DNA of 64,000 bases from Tilletia caries (taxonomy: Eukaryota > Basidiomycota > Exobasidiomycetes > Tilletiales > Tilletiaceae). Numbering within the stretch: position 1 is the first letter of the stretch; every line of letters starts with the position of its first letter. The notes beneath the pieces are model-generated. The model ran no database searches. It was not told the DNA's origin and saw only the letters and a program-made list of their open reading frames with translations. The position numbers and the translations under genes were made by a program. Shown here piece after piece: positions 42,316 to 54,489 of this stretch. The stretch covers positions 310,001 through 374,000 of the forward strand of contig JALUTQ010000037.1 in assembly GCA_032718865.1 (NCBI GenBank), read 5' to 3'.

Positions 42316-44350
42316 ATGTCTGACGCTGGCGGACCAAGCTGGCCCCCAGCATTGAAGTGAGTTCTTCTGTCCAGCATGTACTCGCTTCTGTAGCTGTGCT
42401 TTGTGCTGACCTCGGACTCTTCCCAACCCACCCAGAGAATTTGCAAACCGAGTCTTTGCTGCGGCCACGCCCTCCAACCGGCAGGCTGTCGAGAACGAGC
42501 TCCGCGAGGTGATCTTCCACGCCTTCAGCAACAACACGATCCATAGCACCGACTGGAGCGCGGTACAGCTCCAAAGCTTACAGAATGCTGCCAAACCGAA
42601 GAAGCAACTCAAGAAGAGACCTCTGCATGAGATGATCGTCGACGCCGCTGCCCCGTCCGCAGCTTCCTCTTCTTCCCAAGGATACCTTTCCTCACCCGCC
42701 AAGGGTGGAGTTCCCACACCCGCTGCGGCCTACATGGCGATGTCTGAAGAAGAATCCAAGCGGGAGAAGCGAGCGCGCAGATTTGAGAAAGAACAAGAAG
42801 CATTCCATACCGCTCTCGGTCCTGAATCGTCTTCCTCCTCCTCCTTTGGACCTGGCCTTGCGGGCCGCCTCGGTGGCGGTGGCGGTGGCGGCGGTTTTGC
42901 AGAACCGTACATGGCAAACGGTTGGTCCGGCTCACCTCAAGGCCAACAGCGGAACAAGAAGAACAGAAATAACGCCAAGGAAAGTGCTGCCTCGCTCGCC
43001 AGTCTTCCCAAGTCCTTTGCCAGATCAACCTCCGCTCTGATGCCGCTCATTGATGCCGACGTAGCTGATCCGAATGTGATCGACTGGGACTCGAGCACCA
43101 TCGTCGGAACCAGTCAGACCTTGGAAAAACCTTACCTCCGTTTGACTTCCGCCCCTGATCCCAGAACAGTGCGACCGTTGTCCACCCTGCGACTCACCCT
43201 CGACCTCCTCACGAGCAAGTGGCGAGACGAGGCGGACTACAACTTTATCTGTGACCAGTTCAAAAGTATGCGACAAGATTTGACCGTGCAGCGTATCAAG
43301 AATGACTTCACTGTCAAAGTGTACGAAATTCACGCCCGGATCGCGCTCGAGAAGGTGAGTACCATGTTTCCAGGGCTGATATGCACCCAAGGATCGGCTG
43401 CTGATCCACGTCCCATACCAGGGCGACCTTGGCGAGTATAATCAATGTCAGTCCCAGCTGCGGACGCTGTATGCGTACAACATCAAAGGATCGGAGATGG
43501 AGTTCCTTGCCTACCGAATCCTCTACCTGCTTCACACCCGAAACCAAAGAGGTGCGTTGGGTAGCAGAATCGTTGTGTTCATTCGCGATGTTCACGCATG
43601 TGGAGATCTGACCTGACCTCTTCTCCAACTGTGCCTTGTCTTGGACAGAGGTGAACTCACTTATGACCGAACTAAAGCCAGCCGCGCGCAAGGATCCGGC
43701 TGTCTCGCACGCGCTGAGCGTCCGGCTCGCGTTGGCGACCGGCAACTATCACTCCTTTTTCCAGCTATACTTGAACGCGCCCAACATGAACGCCTACATC
43801 ATGGACCACTTCATCGAGCGCGAGCGCGTCAATGCGTTGGTCATCATGGCAAAGTCGTGAGTTCGGAGGAAAAACTTCCCTGAAATCTTTTCTCCCCTGC
43901 GTGAAATCAAAGTAGCCCGCTGAAATTGTTCCCTTGTCCCATCTTGTCTTGCCCCACTCACCCCCCCAGTTTCCGACCAAGCGTGCCCCTATCTCTTATC
44001 GTCTCTGAATTTGCTTTTACAGATCCTCCAGAATGTCACACCTTCCTCGACTCCCTCTCAGCTGCGACCTACATCGAGCCGACGCCTGCCGAGCTCGCGG
44101 CCGCGGCCGCGGCTTCCAAGACGAAGAAGCGGGGCAAGCAGGCGTTCGAGATGCCGCTCGAGGCTCGGAAGTGGGATGCTAAGGCGTCGTTGCCGTTCCT
44201 CTTGACGGCTCTTGACAGATACAAGAAGGTAGATGTGAGTTCTGGCTGGGAGACGCATCTTTTTCACGAGGCGGGGACCGTTGAACTGACTCGTCTTGAA
44301 CCTTTCTTTCTGTGTCGTTGTCGATTTGCTAGATCAAAGGTCAGATCTGA
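42316..44350 (+). CDS. THP3: SAC3/GANP-family protein (Thp3/LENG8-like)
   Basis: Exons 42316-42356, 42436-43354, 43422-43551, 43649-43856, 43970-44234 and 44333-44350 give 526 aa. The N-terminal motif KEFANRVFAAATPSNRQAVENELREVI is followed by a low-complexity linker with a G9 tract. The conserved entry IVGTSQTLEKPYLRLTSAPDP leads into the SAC3/PCI module: ADYNFICDQFKSMRQDLTVQ, RIKNDFTVKVYEIHARIALE, KGDLGEYNQCQSQLRTLY, FLAYRILYLLHTRN and HALSVRLALATGNYHSFFQL. This form is characteristic of Thp3/LENG8 rather than Sac3 itself. Thp3 works with Csn12 in transcription elongation and mRNA maturation in yeast. The last exon encodes only IKGQI. Confidence 0.88.
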
Positions 44351-45661
44351 AATACATCTTGTCTCCTGTTTCCGACCCCGATAGCCACTTGTACATGGAC
44401 GTGATGCGTGGAGAGAGGGCGTGGGAAGCTGTGAGATATGTAAATGCACCTGCCCTCGAGAGTCGAGAGACGATGCTGCGCGAAGCGTGAAGATGCAGGG
44501 GAGATGGGAGCTGCTTTGGCCTGTTCCTGTGCCGTGTGCGGTTGAACGGGTGGAAAACGGGCTCGCAGCTTGGTGGCTGGTGCGCTCAAACGCTCTCCGA
44601 TCGTTGCGCAACGATGCGCCCCTGCGCGCTTTTCTTCTTCCGGCCCCCAACGCGAAAAGTATAAGAAGGCGACCGTCCTCGCGCTGATCTTGCCTCCAAC
44701 TCTCCCCAACAACCGGCACTGTGGGCAGGCAAATGCGTAAACTTATCCTCTGCCTTTTACTGACGATAACCGTTTCCTGCCCACGCCAAAGTGCTGTGAC
44801 CATACAATTTTTCTTCTTCCTTGACTCCACCCTGCGCAATTTACCACAATGTTGTCTATCCAAACCATCCTCTTGTCTGCCTTTGTGATGCCCGTCTTTG
44901 TTCTTTGGGAAGCTGACGCCTGCTGGGTCTTGAGTTCGACATGAGCTTCGAGCCTCTTTTCATCCACCTCAGTCGCTGGACGCTGCCATCCACGCATTGT
45001 CGGTGAAGACGCGATGCCTGACGGCGGCGCGCACTCTCTTCCTCGTTTTCCATCCACCATTGCGCCGAACCTCCTCTCAAAGGTCCCCCAGCATGGAGTT
45101 CAGTCCCCAGGCTCACCATCCAGTGCGGAAGAAAGTGTGGCACACAAGTGTATAAGTTGCTGCGCGGGAACACTCGCCAGAAGAGCGAGCATACATAGGA
45201 GGGCGAGCAGATGCCTCGGACGAGAAGATGCGGGACCCCGAGAGAGAGAGAAATAGAGAGTCGAGACGCGGGTGAGGAGGAGGAGGAGAAGGAGGGGGTT
45301 GAGAATACAGATGGGTGAGAGAGGTGATTTGGGGGTGGCAACTGGCAGCAGAAAGAAGTAGGGGCTGCGAAAGAGGTATCAAGGTGGAAAGGGTAAAAAA
45401 AAGGAAAGAACAAACCGTGTCAGGGAGACAGAAGTGGATGATCGAGAAGGGACTTCGGGAGCGAGAGTGGGATGGGGCGAACGGTCGCCTTTATATGTGT
45501 AGGAGGCGACCAATGTAAAATGCGAGTGGACCAGGGTCTATAAAACGAGAGTGTGGAAGCGGGAGTGGCCCAGAGCAGCCGTGCAGGGCCCACCCCCTTA
45601 GCGAGTAAAGATGACGCCAGCTACAATAGGGTCGGCCCCAGTAGGGGGGCGGACGCGGCCA
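44351..45661. other. 1.3-kb intergenic region, convergent genes
   Basis: 3' flanks of THP3 (+) and a membrane-protein gene (-). Several open stretches exist (for example minus 44856-45413), but their compositions are low-complexity and they lack any family motif. A GA-rich section lies at about 45240-45300. I see no supported gene. Confidence 0.5.
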
Positions 45662-47450
45662 TCAGATCTTGACCTGCTTCTTCTTGCCCATCCGCTTGCT
45701 ATTGGACGCCGAGCCCAAGCTGGAATAAAGAGGCTGCTGGTGGTGTGCTTGGTTGTAGCTGGGTGAGCCTGGGTAGGCGAACGATTGTGGGCTCGCGTCC
45801 TCGAGCAGGTTGGACACCTTCGATTGTGCGAAGCTCAGCGCGGCGTTGGAGATGTTCAGCGGCACTGGTTTGGATGGGGGTGTATGCGGATTGTATGCGT
45901 TCAGTGTTACATGCTGGGAAGACGCGTGTTGTGTCGTGTTTGTACTTTTATTACTCACGGAACATGTAATACATCGGACCCTTGGCGTACCACGCGGGCT
46001 CGCTGCTCTCGTTCGTGGGCGAGCGGACCGAGGAAGGGGGCGATATCGGCCCGGGCGGGTTGTGATACGATGGATGAGAGTAGCCCTGGGGACCCCCAGG
46101 AGGAGGAGGAGGACCACCGCCATGAAGGTATGATGGGTCAGATGCGTGCATGTATGCGCGGCTCTGGGAGTACGAGCCTGGAGGCGCAGCACTGCCGGAA
46201 TGGCGGGAGGAGCCGTTACCAGTGATGCTGGCCGCCTGAATCTGCGGGACGGGCCGGGAACCTTGGATCGTATGCGGACGGCCGGCTTGGTATGACGATG
46301 ACGATGATGAAGAAGGCCGACTGCCGACGAGAAGCTTGACTGCTTGGACGACGTGGACGAGGGGCATGCGCGCGATACGCTCCCGCTCCCGGCGCTCTTC
46401 CTCGATCAGCTCAGCATTGATGGCCACCTCGCGAAGGAGGTCGTCGAGTCGCGCTTCGACGAGCACGAACTTGTCCTCTGCGCTGAGACGGAGATGCTCT
46501 TCCTTCTTCTCGTTCCGACGGACCGCGCGCGAGAGCTGGGAGAGCGGCACGTCGATGCCCTCGCGGAGAATGCTGACGTCTGACTTGGTAGCGACGAGTT
46601 TGCGGAGTGTGCTGAGATCGGACTCGAGTCGCTTGGTCTTGCGCTTGAGAGCCTCGACGCGACTGGATGGGTAGTGGACGTCTTCTTGGAGGAGAAGCAG
46701 GCGACGGCGGAGCAAAGCAATGCCGTGCATCCAGGGCCGGATGGCTGCTGCCATGGTGAAGAGCCGGATGTTGAAGGCGTTGAGGTACTGATGACCGTCG
46801 GTGAGGCTGTCCTGTGCCCAGGTGAGGAAGTAGGCGCCGAGAAAGGGACTGCCCATGCAAGCAAGCAAGCAGACATACTCGGTGCGTTGGAGCTCGGTGA
46901 GGGAGTAGAGACGAGCGCGATGACGGGCCTGGCGCTCCTGTTCGGACAGCGTCGTGTCTTGCTCGTCCTCCTCCTCCTCTTCATCAGCAGCGAGGATGCG
47001 TCGGGTGCGAGAGAGCGCATACATGTCCCAGGGCACGCGCATCCACTGGTAGAGCCAGAAGGTGCTGAGGAGGAGCAGGATGGCGTCACTCCATGTGTCG
47101 GCGTGTCCTCCGAGGAAGGTGCCGAGGGGCGGGACGAGCGCGATGATAAGGGGCACGTAATGCCATCCTCCGAATATGGTCTGTGCAGCTGCGGCGGATG
47201 CGCGCTGCTGATCGTGCTCGGCCTGGTCTGCGTCGTAGTCGAGGCTGGGTGGGGCGAAGGGGATGTCCTTGTCCTCGATTATGGACTCGATGTCGTCCAT
47301 GTTTATGGGCATGGAGGGCATGGACTCTGCGGCCAGGCCGGTGAACGACTGGGATTGGGGCTGGCCAGCGGAGGGGCGACGGCGACGGGTGCCCTGGCTG
47401 TTGGCTCGCTCCGCAGCGCTGTCATGGGATCGTTGGGGCTCCTTCATCAT
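45662..47450 (-). CDS. Multi-pass membrane protein with coiled coil, unknown function
   Basis: Exons 47450-45959 and 45864-45662 give 564 aa; the start is one of two adjacent ATGs (47450 or 47447). Four likely membrane segments: YVPLIIALVPPLGTFL, AILLLLSTFWLYQWM, YVCLLACMGSPFLGAYFLTW and a weaker one around FNIRLFTMAAAIRPW. They flank a charged loop with an acidic E/D run. A heptad-like coiled coil follows (VEALKRKTKRLESDLSTLRK through VEARLDDLLREV), then a Pro/Gly/Ser/Tyr-rich stretch. Exon 2 encodes a conserved-looking tail, NISNAALSFAQSKVSNLLED, ending in a Lys-rich GKKKQVKI that may act at the ER membrane. I do not recognise the family. It is divergent from the Sam35-like gene. Confidence 0.75.
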
Positions 47451-48004
47451 AATCTTGCTTGCCTATAAGTCAGGGGGACGTCCGCAATAAGAACAGCAAG
47501 TCCAAGTCGACGGCGAGGCGATGGACAGCGGAAGGGAGAAAGGCAGGAAGTAGGAAGGATGCAGGGATAAACATTGGATAGACAAGTATTTATATGCATG
47601 ATCGAACTTTCTGAATACTCGAGTCAGTGACGCTCCCACCGCTCGCTCGCTCGCTCACTCTAACTCAGTCAGTTCTCGCAGCTCGGGCCTCAGACTTCCC
47701 AGTAGTTTCCCACCGTTTTGAGGCCAAGCGCGTTCTGGATCGAAAGCATAACCATATCGCTGTGCCTTGCTTTATTATTGTGCTCCTTGCTCGCTGCCAG
47801 CTGCTGGGGCGAGTGCCTTCGCGGGCGCGTCATGCTGGATCGAACGGACGCGACTTACCCAGCCCTTCCTGCTCACCGCATAGCAACAAGCCAGCACCTT
47901 CTCAGAATGAATCTTGTTGGCGAAGGGCCTGAGGATGAGCTCCAGCCTCCAATTGGTGACACTCAGACAGACAGACATAGACGCAGACAGAAAGAGAGAC
48001 AAAC
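47451..48004. promoter_or_regulatory. Divergent promoter region, membrane protein / Sam35-like gene
   Basis: 554 bp with a short (GCTC)n run near 47640. No supported ORF. Confidence 0.5.
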
Positions 48005-49485
48005 ATGGCGTCCTCTGCTACCACATTCACAACCCCAGCTTGGCTCACACGCTTCCTCAGCAACTTCCCTCTGCACACCTATCCAGCATCCACATCCGCC
48101 TCAACATCCACCGCACTCACCACTCCCACTCTCTACGTCGTCCCGCCCCACCCATCCTCAGCTCCCACATGGGCATCAGCAGATCCGCGCTGCCTGCGCT
48201 GGCAACTCGAGCTTCTCTTCCGCACACGCTCCAACAGCACCACCGACATCAACGTCGTCTTCCTTGATCCTCGCACGGAAGACGTTGTCTGGGGTCCCGG
48301 TGGACAGCTTCCCTTCCTGCATTTACCCACCTCGCCATCGGGTACGACATCGGCGAGAAATCCGGCGGGGAACCTCGTAGGTGTCGCTGGCCTGCAACAT
48401 TGGGCGGATAACTATCATCCCTATCCATGGGATCGGCCGGAACTCGGTGAAAAGGCCGATGCTTCGCCCTCCTCGGCCCGTCCATACCCAAGTGAGGCCC
48501 TCAAGCTCGAAGCCCAATCCTGGATTACACTGCTGGAGACCAATGTTCTCGCGGGACTGGTGCGTGTTTGATCTATCTAGCCGCTTACCTTGGTTGAGTA
48601 GCATGTATGCGACTGACACTTTTACTTCACACACAGCTCATGCAACTCCTCACGATGCCAGCGCTTCCACCACGCCCTTCCCAACAACCAGCTCTGCTCA
48701 CCCGACTTCTGGCCTCCTCACTCCTCCCCTCAGCTCTCTACCGGCTCTCTCTTCTCCGTCGACTCTCCTATCTGACCCCACTCCACCCGACCTCCCACCC
48801 CTCCCCGCTCCCAGCCTTCCTCTCCTGGCTCGGCGCCGTCGAATTCTCACACCCCTTCTCCCTGCCCGGCGGAGCCGACGCAGAGAAGAACAGCACCGCC
48901 CTCATTGGGAAGAGCGAGCTCGAGCGGGAGGAAATCATTGGGGATCGGGCCAGGGCGGGCGATTGGCGCTCCTGTCGCTCCGAAAGGGATGAGGCCAAGG
49001 TGTTGGAGCTTGCGCTGAGGGAGGGGAGTGGGTCCGCTCTTGATCTTCTCTCCAGTGCTTGCGAGGCGATTGAGGCTGTTGGTGTCCGGTTTGAAGCTGA
49101 TGGCGAAGGGGCAGAGCGGAAATGGGCCCTTGATGCAGAGTGAGTGTTGATAGAGTACCCTCGCTTACAGATTCGAAAGTTAGGCTGACGGACGTGGTGA
49201 TGATTCCTGCGAACGTCCAGGAGTCCTGCGCCCTTGGACGCCCTTCTCTTCTCCCTACTCCACACCATTCTCTCCCTGCCCGTCGATCATGCGCATACAG
49301 TCGCACCCTCGACCAAGCTCGGCGAAGGTGGGGAAGACGACGACCCCGCGTACGTCCTGCGCGCTCCCGCCCGGTCACTGCGCGAAGCTATCGAAAGACA
49401 TCCTGTGCTTCTCAAGTGGACCAGACGGGTGTGGGTCGAGCATGTCAAGCCTGCAAAGTCTTTCGTTGTACAAGAGAGCCTGTAG
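48005..49485 (+). CDS. Metaxin/Sam35-like mitochondrial outer-membrane assembly protein
   Basis: Exons 48005-48559, 48637-49139 and 49221-49485 give 440 aa. The N-terminal part has the metaxin/Tom37-like layout: WLTRFLSNFPLHTYP, RCLRWQLELLF, then LVGVAGLQHWADNYHPYPWD and ALKLEAQSWITLLETNVLAGL, the last typical of SAM35/metaxin. The C-terminal GST-C-like part includes PLDALLFSLLHTILSLPV and LREAIERHPVLLKWTRRVW, where metaxins have the helical domain ending the fold. Such proteins form the SAM complex that inserts beta-barrels into the mitochondrial outer membrane. The assignment rests on motif spacing and is weaker than for other genes here; another metaxin-like GST-fold protein is the alternative. 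Confidence 0.6.
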
Positions 49486-49634
49486 AGCAATCAATCGATG
49501 GAAGTACTCCAAATAGAAGACAACTTGCACCTCTCACTTCTTCATCTCACTTCAGACTGCCGCTGGCTTTACAAGTACAACAGGATTTGACATTGCAGTT
49601 AGGAGCACACATCCCCCTCCCACATGTTTTTACC

Positions 49635-51010
49635 TCAAGCTTCCACAAGCTCCTTCTCCCTCTTCGCCAGCTCTTCCAACTTCTTCTTCAGCTCCCTCGC
49701 CTTCTTCTCCGCCGCAATCAGTGCAGACCGCTCGCGCTCCAGCTCAGCCAGTGCCGCATTCCTCGCCACATCCAGCCTATATGCCTCCGCCTGGATGGCC
49801 TCCTGCGAGAGGGCGGGTAACGGGGTGCCTGTGGGTGCATGTAGTGGATGCGGATGTTGGCCTACGATGGCATGAGTGGACAGGGTGAGGACGTTGGAGA
49901 GGACTCTTGTTCGTTCCAGCAGGTCTGTCTCGTACGTGTCTGTTGAGGTGGGATCTGCGTCGGTGGAGGATAGTTTGGCTTTCTTTAGGGGGGGAGAGGA
50001 TGTACTGGCTTTGATGATTGATTTGACCCAAGTTTCGTACGCGTCTGGTTCGGCGTAGGCTTCTGCTGATAGCAGTGGTAGTCTGCAGACGATGGTCAGA
50101 GAGTGTTAGCTTGCAGCAGGCGTCTAAGAGAAGGGCGAAAGCCTGATACTCACTGAGAAGGTGGATGGGCGAGCAGGAGCTCATAGAACGTCTCCGTCGG
50201 CTCTGGGAACACGATTTCCTCATACTGCCACGAATGCACAACAGGCGGCGGCCTCAACGCCGTGATCTTCTCCGCCTGCTGCGCAGCAAGGGTCACCAAT
50301 TCCTCCTCCTTCTTGGTAGTCGCCGGCTTGACGGCCGGGGGCAGCCAAGGGTGAAGCTTGAGGTGGTGGTAGAGCGTGATGGGCTTCTCGCCTGATTCGG
50401 AGACAAAGTAGATCTTGATCACGATTTCGAACTCGCCCCATCCGGTCTCTGTCACTTGGAAAGGAGGCTTGTCGATATCTGCAAAGGATTCCGACCGATG
50501 TTCAGAAATGTGAATTCCGCGAGCGGAGGGGAGATCATCGAATCCACTCACTTCTGGTAGGCTGTTGATATGTATCGTGCAGCTTGAACTGTACACGCTT
50601 GATCATGTAGGAAAGGTCGTCCTTCCCCCCAACCATCTTATGAAAGTCAAGCTGGTCATCCTTGGCTCGCGTGTGGACGCTACCCCCGCCCAGCCCGGAC
50701 CCACTGGTATCGCCCACTCCCGACGTGGAGACCGTCCCGTCCGGCGCGACGGAGATGGAGGGTAAGCCGTGGCATGCGGGCGATCGGACGGCGACGGTCC
50801 AGCGGTGGGTGTGGTCCGGTGGGGCTACGATGCGCTCGACTTCGCTGAGGGGAGTTGAGGTGGAGCCGACGATGATGGCGCGGCTGACCGCGAAGCCCTG
50901 GTTATATGGCAAAGGAATGGGTCATCGTGGGGCAGTATCTATGGAAGCAGGGATGCGCAGGGCGTGCGCGCGAGGCTGGCACTCACCTTGACTCTCTTGT
51001 TCGATGACAT
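49635..51010 (-). CDS. YAF9: YEATS-domain protein Yaf9/GAS41
   Basis: Exons in transcript order: 51010-50987 (MSSNKRVK), 50897-50552, 50478-50154 and 50082-49635, giving 380 aa. The YEATS fold includes [32 protein letters not shown], the hallmark [38 protein letters not shown] and [10 protein letters not shown] long C-terminal coiled coil rich in Glu/Lys/Ala ([20 protein letters not shown] and on) ends the protein, as in Yaf9. The protein reads acetylated histones within SWR1 and NuA4. An insertion within the YEATS domain, between SPACHGLP and the strand before FHKMVGG, is Gly/Ser-rich. Head-to-head with the kinesin gene; 3' end convergent with the Sam35-like gene (149 bp). Confidence 0.93.
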
Positions 51011-51308
51011 CCTTGCCGTCTCGCTCCGTCCAGCATCGAGCCATGCATGCATACGAGTACATAGCGAAGGTCCAATCTGGAATTATTTGTGGGCGGGAGC
51101 TCGCTCTGCTCGGAGCCTTTTGAGCTCGACGGTCGGCGATTTGCTCACGTGACTGACACGCGCCTGGTCGCGTCAACAAAATACAACGAGGAGATCAACA
51201 CTCCGCTGGACTTGCACAACATCACCACAACCACAACCATCTCCCAATCCCAATCCACATCGCCTCCCCAGACCCCAGCTGACTCTCTGCGCGACTGCGA
51301 CCATCAAG
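51011..51308. promoter_or_regulatory. Compact divergent promoter YAF9 / kinesin-14
   Basis: Only 298 bp separate the two ATGs. A CA/CAAC-rich stretch (about 51215-51260) lies just before the kinesin start. Confidence 0.5.
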
Positions 51309-54163
51309 ATGAGTGGCAGCAGCAGCACGAACACCTTGATCCCCGGCTCGCGCCTCCGCCAGCCAGGCAGCATCTCCGGTCTGCCCATCACCTCCCTGCC
51401 TGTCAGGAAGACACTCACTCGACCGGCCCCCGTCGAGCATGACGACAGCAATCTCTCGACACTACTCGACATGCCAGAGGACTGCTCGGGGACCTTCTTG
51501 CTCGATGCCACGATGTGCCCTAGAGATAACAATAACAATCTCACCCTCATGACGCCCTCCCCGCACATCGACGCTGATTCCACTGTGACCAGGGCACCGG
51601 CGCCTGCTCCGTTCAATGTTACAATCAGGCGCGGTCCTGCTTCGGTCAAAAAGTCGCAACCAACTCCAACCGCCTCAACCTCTTCCTCCTCCTCTTCCTC
51701 CTCCAACAGCAAGCGCAGCGCTCCTCCGGCCTCTTCAACCGCCTCCTCCTCTTCGTCAATGCCACCTCAGAAACGCTCGCGCAAACGGAACAGTCTCGCC
51801 GGACCTCGAAACTTCGCGTCCGTCCACCTGAATGCGTCCGGTACCAGTCGGATCTCACCGAGGACAGTCATCGCTCGGACCCGGCTGCCGACAACTTCCA
51901 CACCTGCTCTCAGGAAGGTGGCGGTGCAGCTTGGTGTGAAATCTCTCGATATGCAGCAGGGGCCAAAGCCGAGAGTTCCCTTGGGCAACGCGACAAATCG
52001 TGGGGCCCCATCGGCTGGCGTAGGCCAATATCGGATACCCTCCGGCTCTATGCTCTCTGCTGCTCCACCCGGAAAGCATGTACACGGAGCTTTCTCTGGT
52101 GCTCAACCCGCTGAAGAGGTACGTTCCAAGTGCCCCCCAAATTCCCTTACTTTAGTCTTTACTGAACATAAATGTGACCCACAGCCTCTACTCGAACGAG
52201 TGGACTTCCTCGAGCAAGGAATGAAGACCATGGCCGATCTCCTCAGCGAGGAACGCCAGAAAGCGGCTCAGGAACGCTCACGTCTTCAAGACCGTACCCA
52301 CAAGGAAGATACGGGCCGCCAGGTTGCGGAGAGTGCTCTCGCCCAGCAAATGGGCGCCTTGCTCATGCAGATGCAGCAGATGCAGAATGCGGTCGCTCAA
52401 GCTAAGAAACAGGGACCGCGTCGGAGCTTGGAACCTGAGGAGCTGGAGATAATGCAGATCAAGCACACCAAGGAGAGGAGGCTGTTGGAAGAGGAGTTGG
52501 CTGCGAGTAGGGAGACCATCACAGCTTTGAGAGTGAGTCAAGAGATGCCTTTGATACAACCACACATAGAAGTACTCAACTCCTGTCTCATTGATTACAG
52601 AATGCAATGGCTCAGAACTCGACCTCTCACCTGACCATGGACGCGAACAACACGGCCCTCAAGCTCCAGCTCGAGTCTCAGCAGGCTGAGGTTCGCGCTG
52701 CTCAGGACACCATTGCTTCTCTACAAGACACCATCGCTGAGCTCCAAGCCTCGCACGGAACCATGGAGCAAGAGCTCCGAGCCGCGGAATCTCTCCGGCG
52801 CAAGCTGCACAACGAGGTTCAAGAGCTTCGCGGCAACATCCGCGTCTTTGCCCGCGTCCGTCCGCCGTCGGACAATGACGCTCGTAATGGTTCCGATGCG
52901 CTCGCGAACATTCTGTACCCGGACAATGGAGCGGGGGGCGAGAAGGCGCAGATTGAAGTTGTCGCGACGGGAGAGTCTGCGACGGGTACGATGACGATGC
53001 GCAATCATCGGTTCACGTTTGACCGCGTTTTCCAGCCGAGGGAGAGCCAGTCGGAGGTCTTTGAGGAGATCTCGCACTTGACGCAGAGCGTACTGGATGG
53101 ATACAATGTGAGTAGTCTCTTGGTAAATGCGGAGATTTCGTTGTGATCTGGGATTTTTGTTCTGACGGTGGTCAAACTTGCAGGTGTCGATCTTTGCTTA
53201 CGGACAAACGGGTTCCGGCAAGACTTTCACCCTTGAAGGCCCCTCGTCCGAGTCGTACAGCGACATCTCCAACCTGAGGGCCGATGCGGGTATGATTCCT
53301 CGTGCGGTGCAGATGCTGTGGCAAGCTTCCGAAGCCCTTAAGGACAAAGGGTGGACGTACAACTTTGAGGGTTCGATCTTGGAGATCTACTGTGATGGTA
53401 TCAACGACCTGCTCGGCAAGGAGTCCTTCGACAAGGCTCACCACGAGATCAAGCACGATGCCAAAACGGGTCGGACGACGGTAACCGACACGGTGACCGT
53501 CGCCCTCAAGTCGCCAGTCGAAGTCTTCAAGTTGCTCGAGAAGGCCAAGAAGCGACGCGCAGTTGCAGCGACGCTGATGAACGAGCGTTCGAGTCGATCG
53601 CACTCGGTCTTTATGCTCCGTGCGCGCGGACAGAACCTCGAGACGCGACAGGCGTGCGATGCCGTGCTCAACCTGATCGACTTGGCTGGTTCGGAGCGGT
53701 TGTCGAATTCGGGCTCGGCGTCGGACCCCGTTCGGCTGCGGGAGGCGCAGAGCATCAATAAGAGCTTGAGCAGTCTGGCGGATGTGATTGCTGCGCTGGG
53801 TGCGGCTGCCAAGTCGCCTGGTGGCGCTGTGAATGCTGGGCCGGGCGGTGCGGCTTCTGGAGAGCGGAGCGGCGGGGTTCATATCCCTTACCGCAACAGT
53901 ACTCTGACGTGGCTGCTCAAGAACTCGCTCGGTGGAAACTCCAAGACGTAAGTTCAAAGGGCAGAGCTTGAGAGATCGTCCTTGTTTTGATACTGCAAAA
54001 ATGCTGATCTCACTTGCTTTTCTCTCCATTTCCTCTCAGGCTCATGCTGTTGGCGCTGTCGCCCATGGAGGCTCATCTGAACGAGTCCCTGTGCTCCCTC
54101 CGATTCGCGACCAAGGTCAACAGCACGCACATCGGCACGGCCAAGAAGATGACGGCTCACTGA
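51309..54163 (+). CDS. Kinesin-14 (Kar3-type C-terminal motor)
   Basis: Exons 51309-52118, 52185-52532, 52601-53107, 53184-53947 and 54040-54163 give 850 aa. The N-terminal ~260 residues are basic, Ser/Pro-rich tail. Residues about 271-460 form a coiled coil. The neck LHNEVQELRGNIRVFARVRP, diagnostic of minus-end-directed kinesin-14, leads into the motor from about 465. Motor motifs: P-loop FAYGQTGSGKTFTLEG, switch I NERSSRSH, switch II LIDLAGSE and YRNSTLTWLLKNSLGGNSKT. The chain ends soon after CSLRFATKVNSTHIG, as in Kar3/Klp2/HSET. These motors act in spindle assembly and nuclear fusion. Intron 1 (66 nt) has no stop in frame, so its retention would insert 22 residues. Confidence 0.93.
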
Positions 54164-54489
54164 AGAAGCCTATAGCGACGCCCCGACAGACATTGTATCT
54201 GAGACCCCTACTCTCTATGTTGTTCCCCTCCCGTGTGTTTACCCCCCTTGTCCGTTGTCCTTAACCCCGTTCCGCATCATCTACTCGAGCTCCGTATTCC
54301 CAGTTTGCCGCGCAAACTATCTCATGAACGCATGAACATCTTGTCTGCCATGGGAGACAGAGTGTATTATTTCGCTCGTCTGAGATCTGGGAATTGCATG
54401 AGACGAGGTTGAGGGCAAGAAGCTAGAATATACAAACAGCTGCGCAAGTTACTGAGAATATGAGGGCGAGGAAAAGGTCAGGAGTATTG
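54164..54489. other. Convergent intergenic region
   Basis: 326 bp of 3' flanks of kinesin-14 (+) and the F-box-like gene (-); no repeats or coding signal noticed. Confidence 0.6.

Noticed and set aside
44856..45413. 185-aa minus-strand ORF in the THP3 downstream region
   Set aside because: Composition follows local CT/GA richness; no motif, no conserved start context, and better explained as intergenic.
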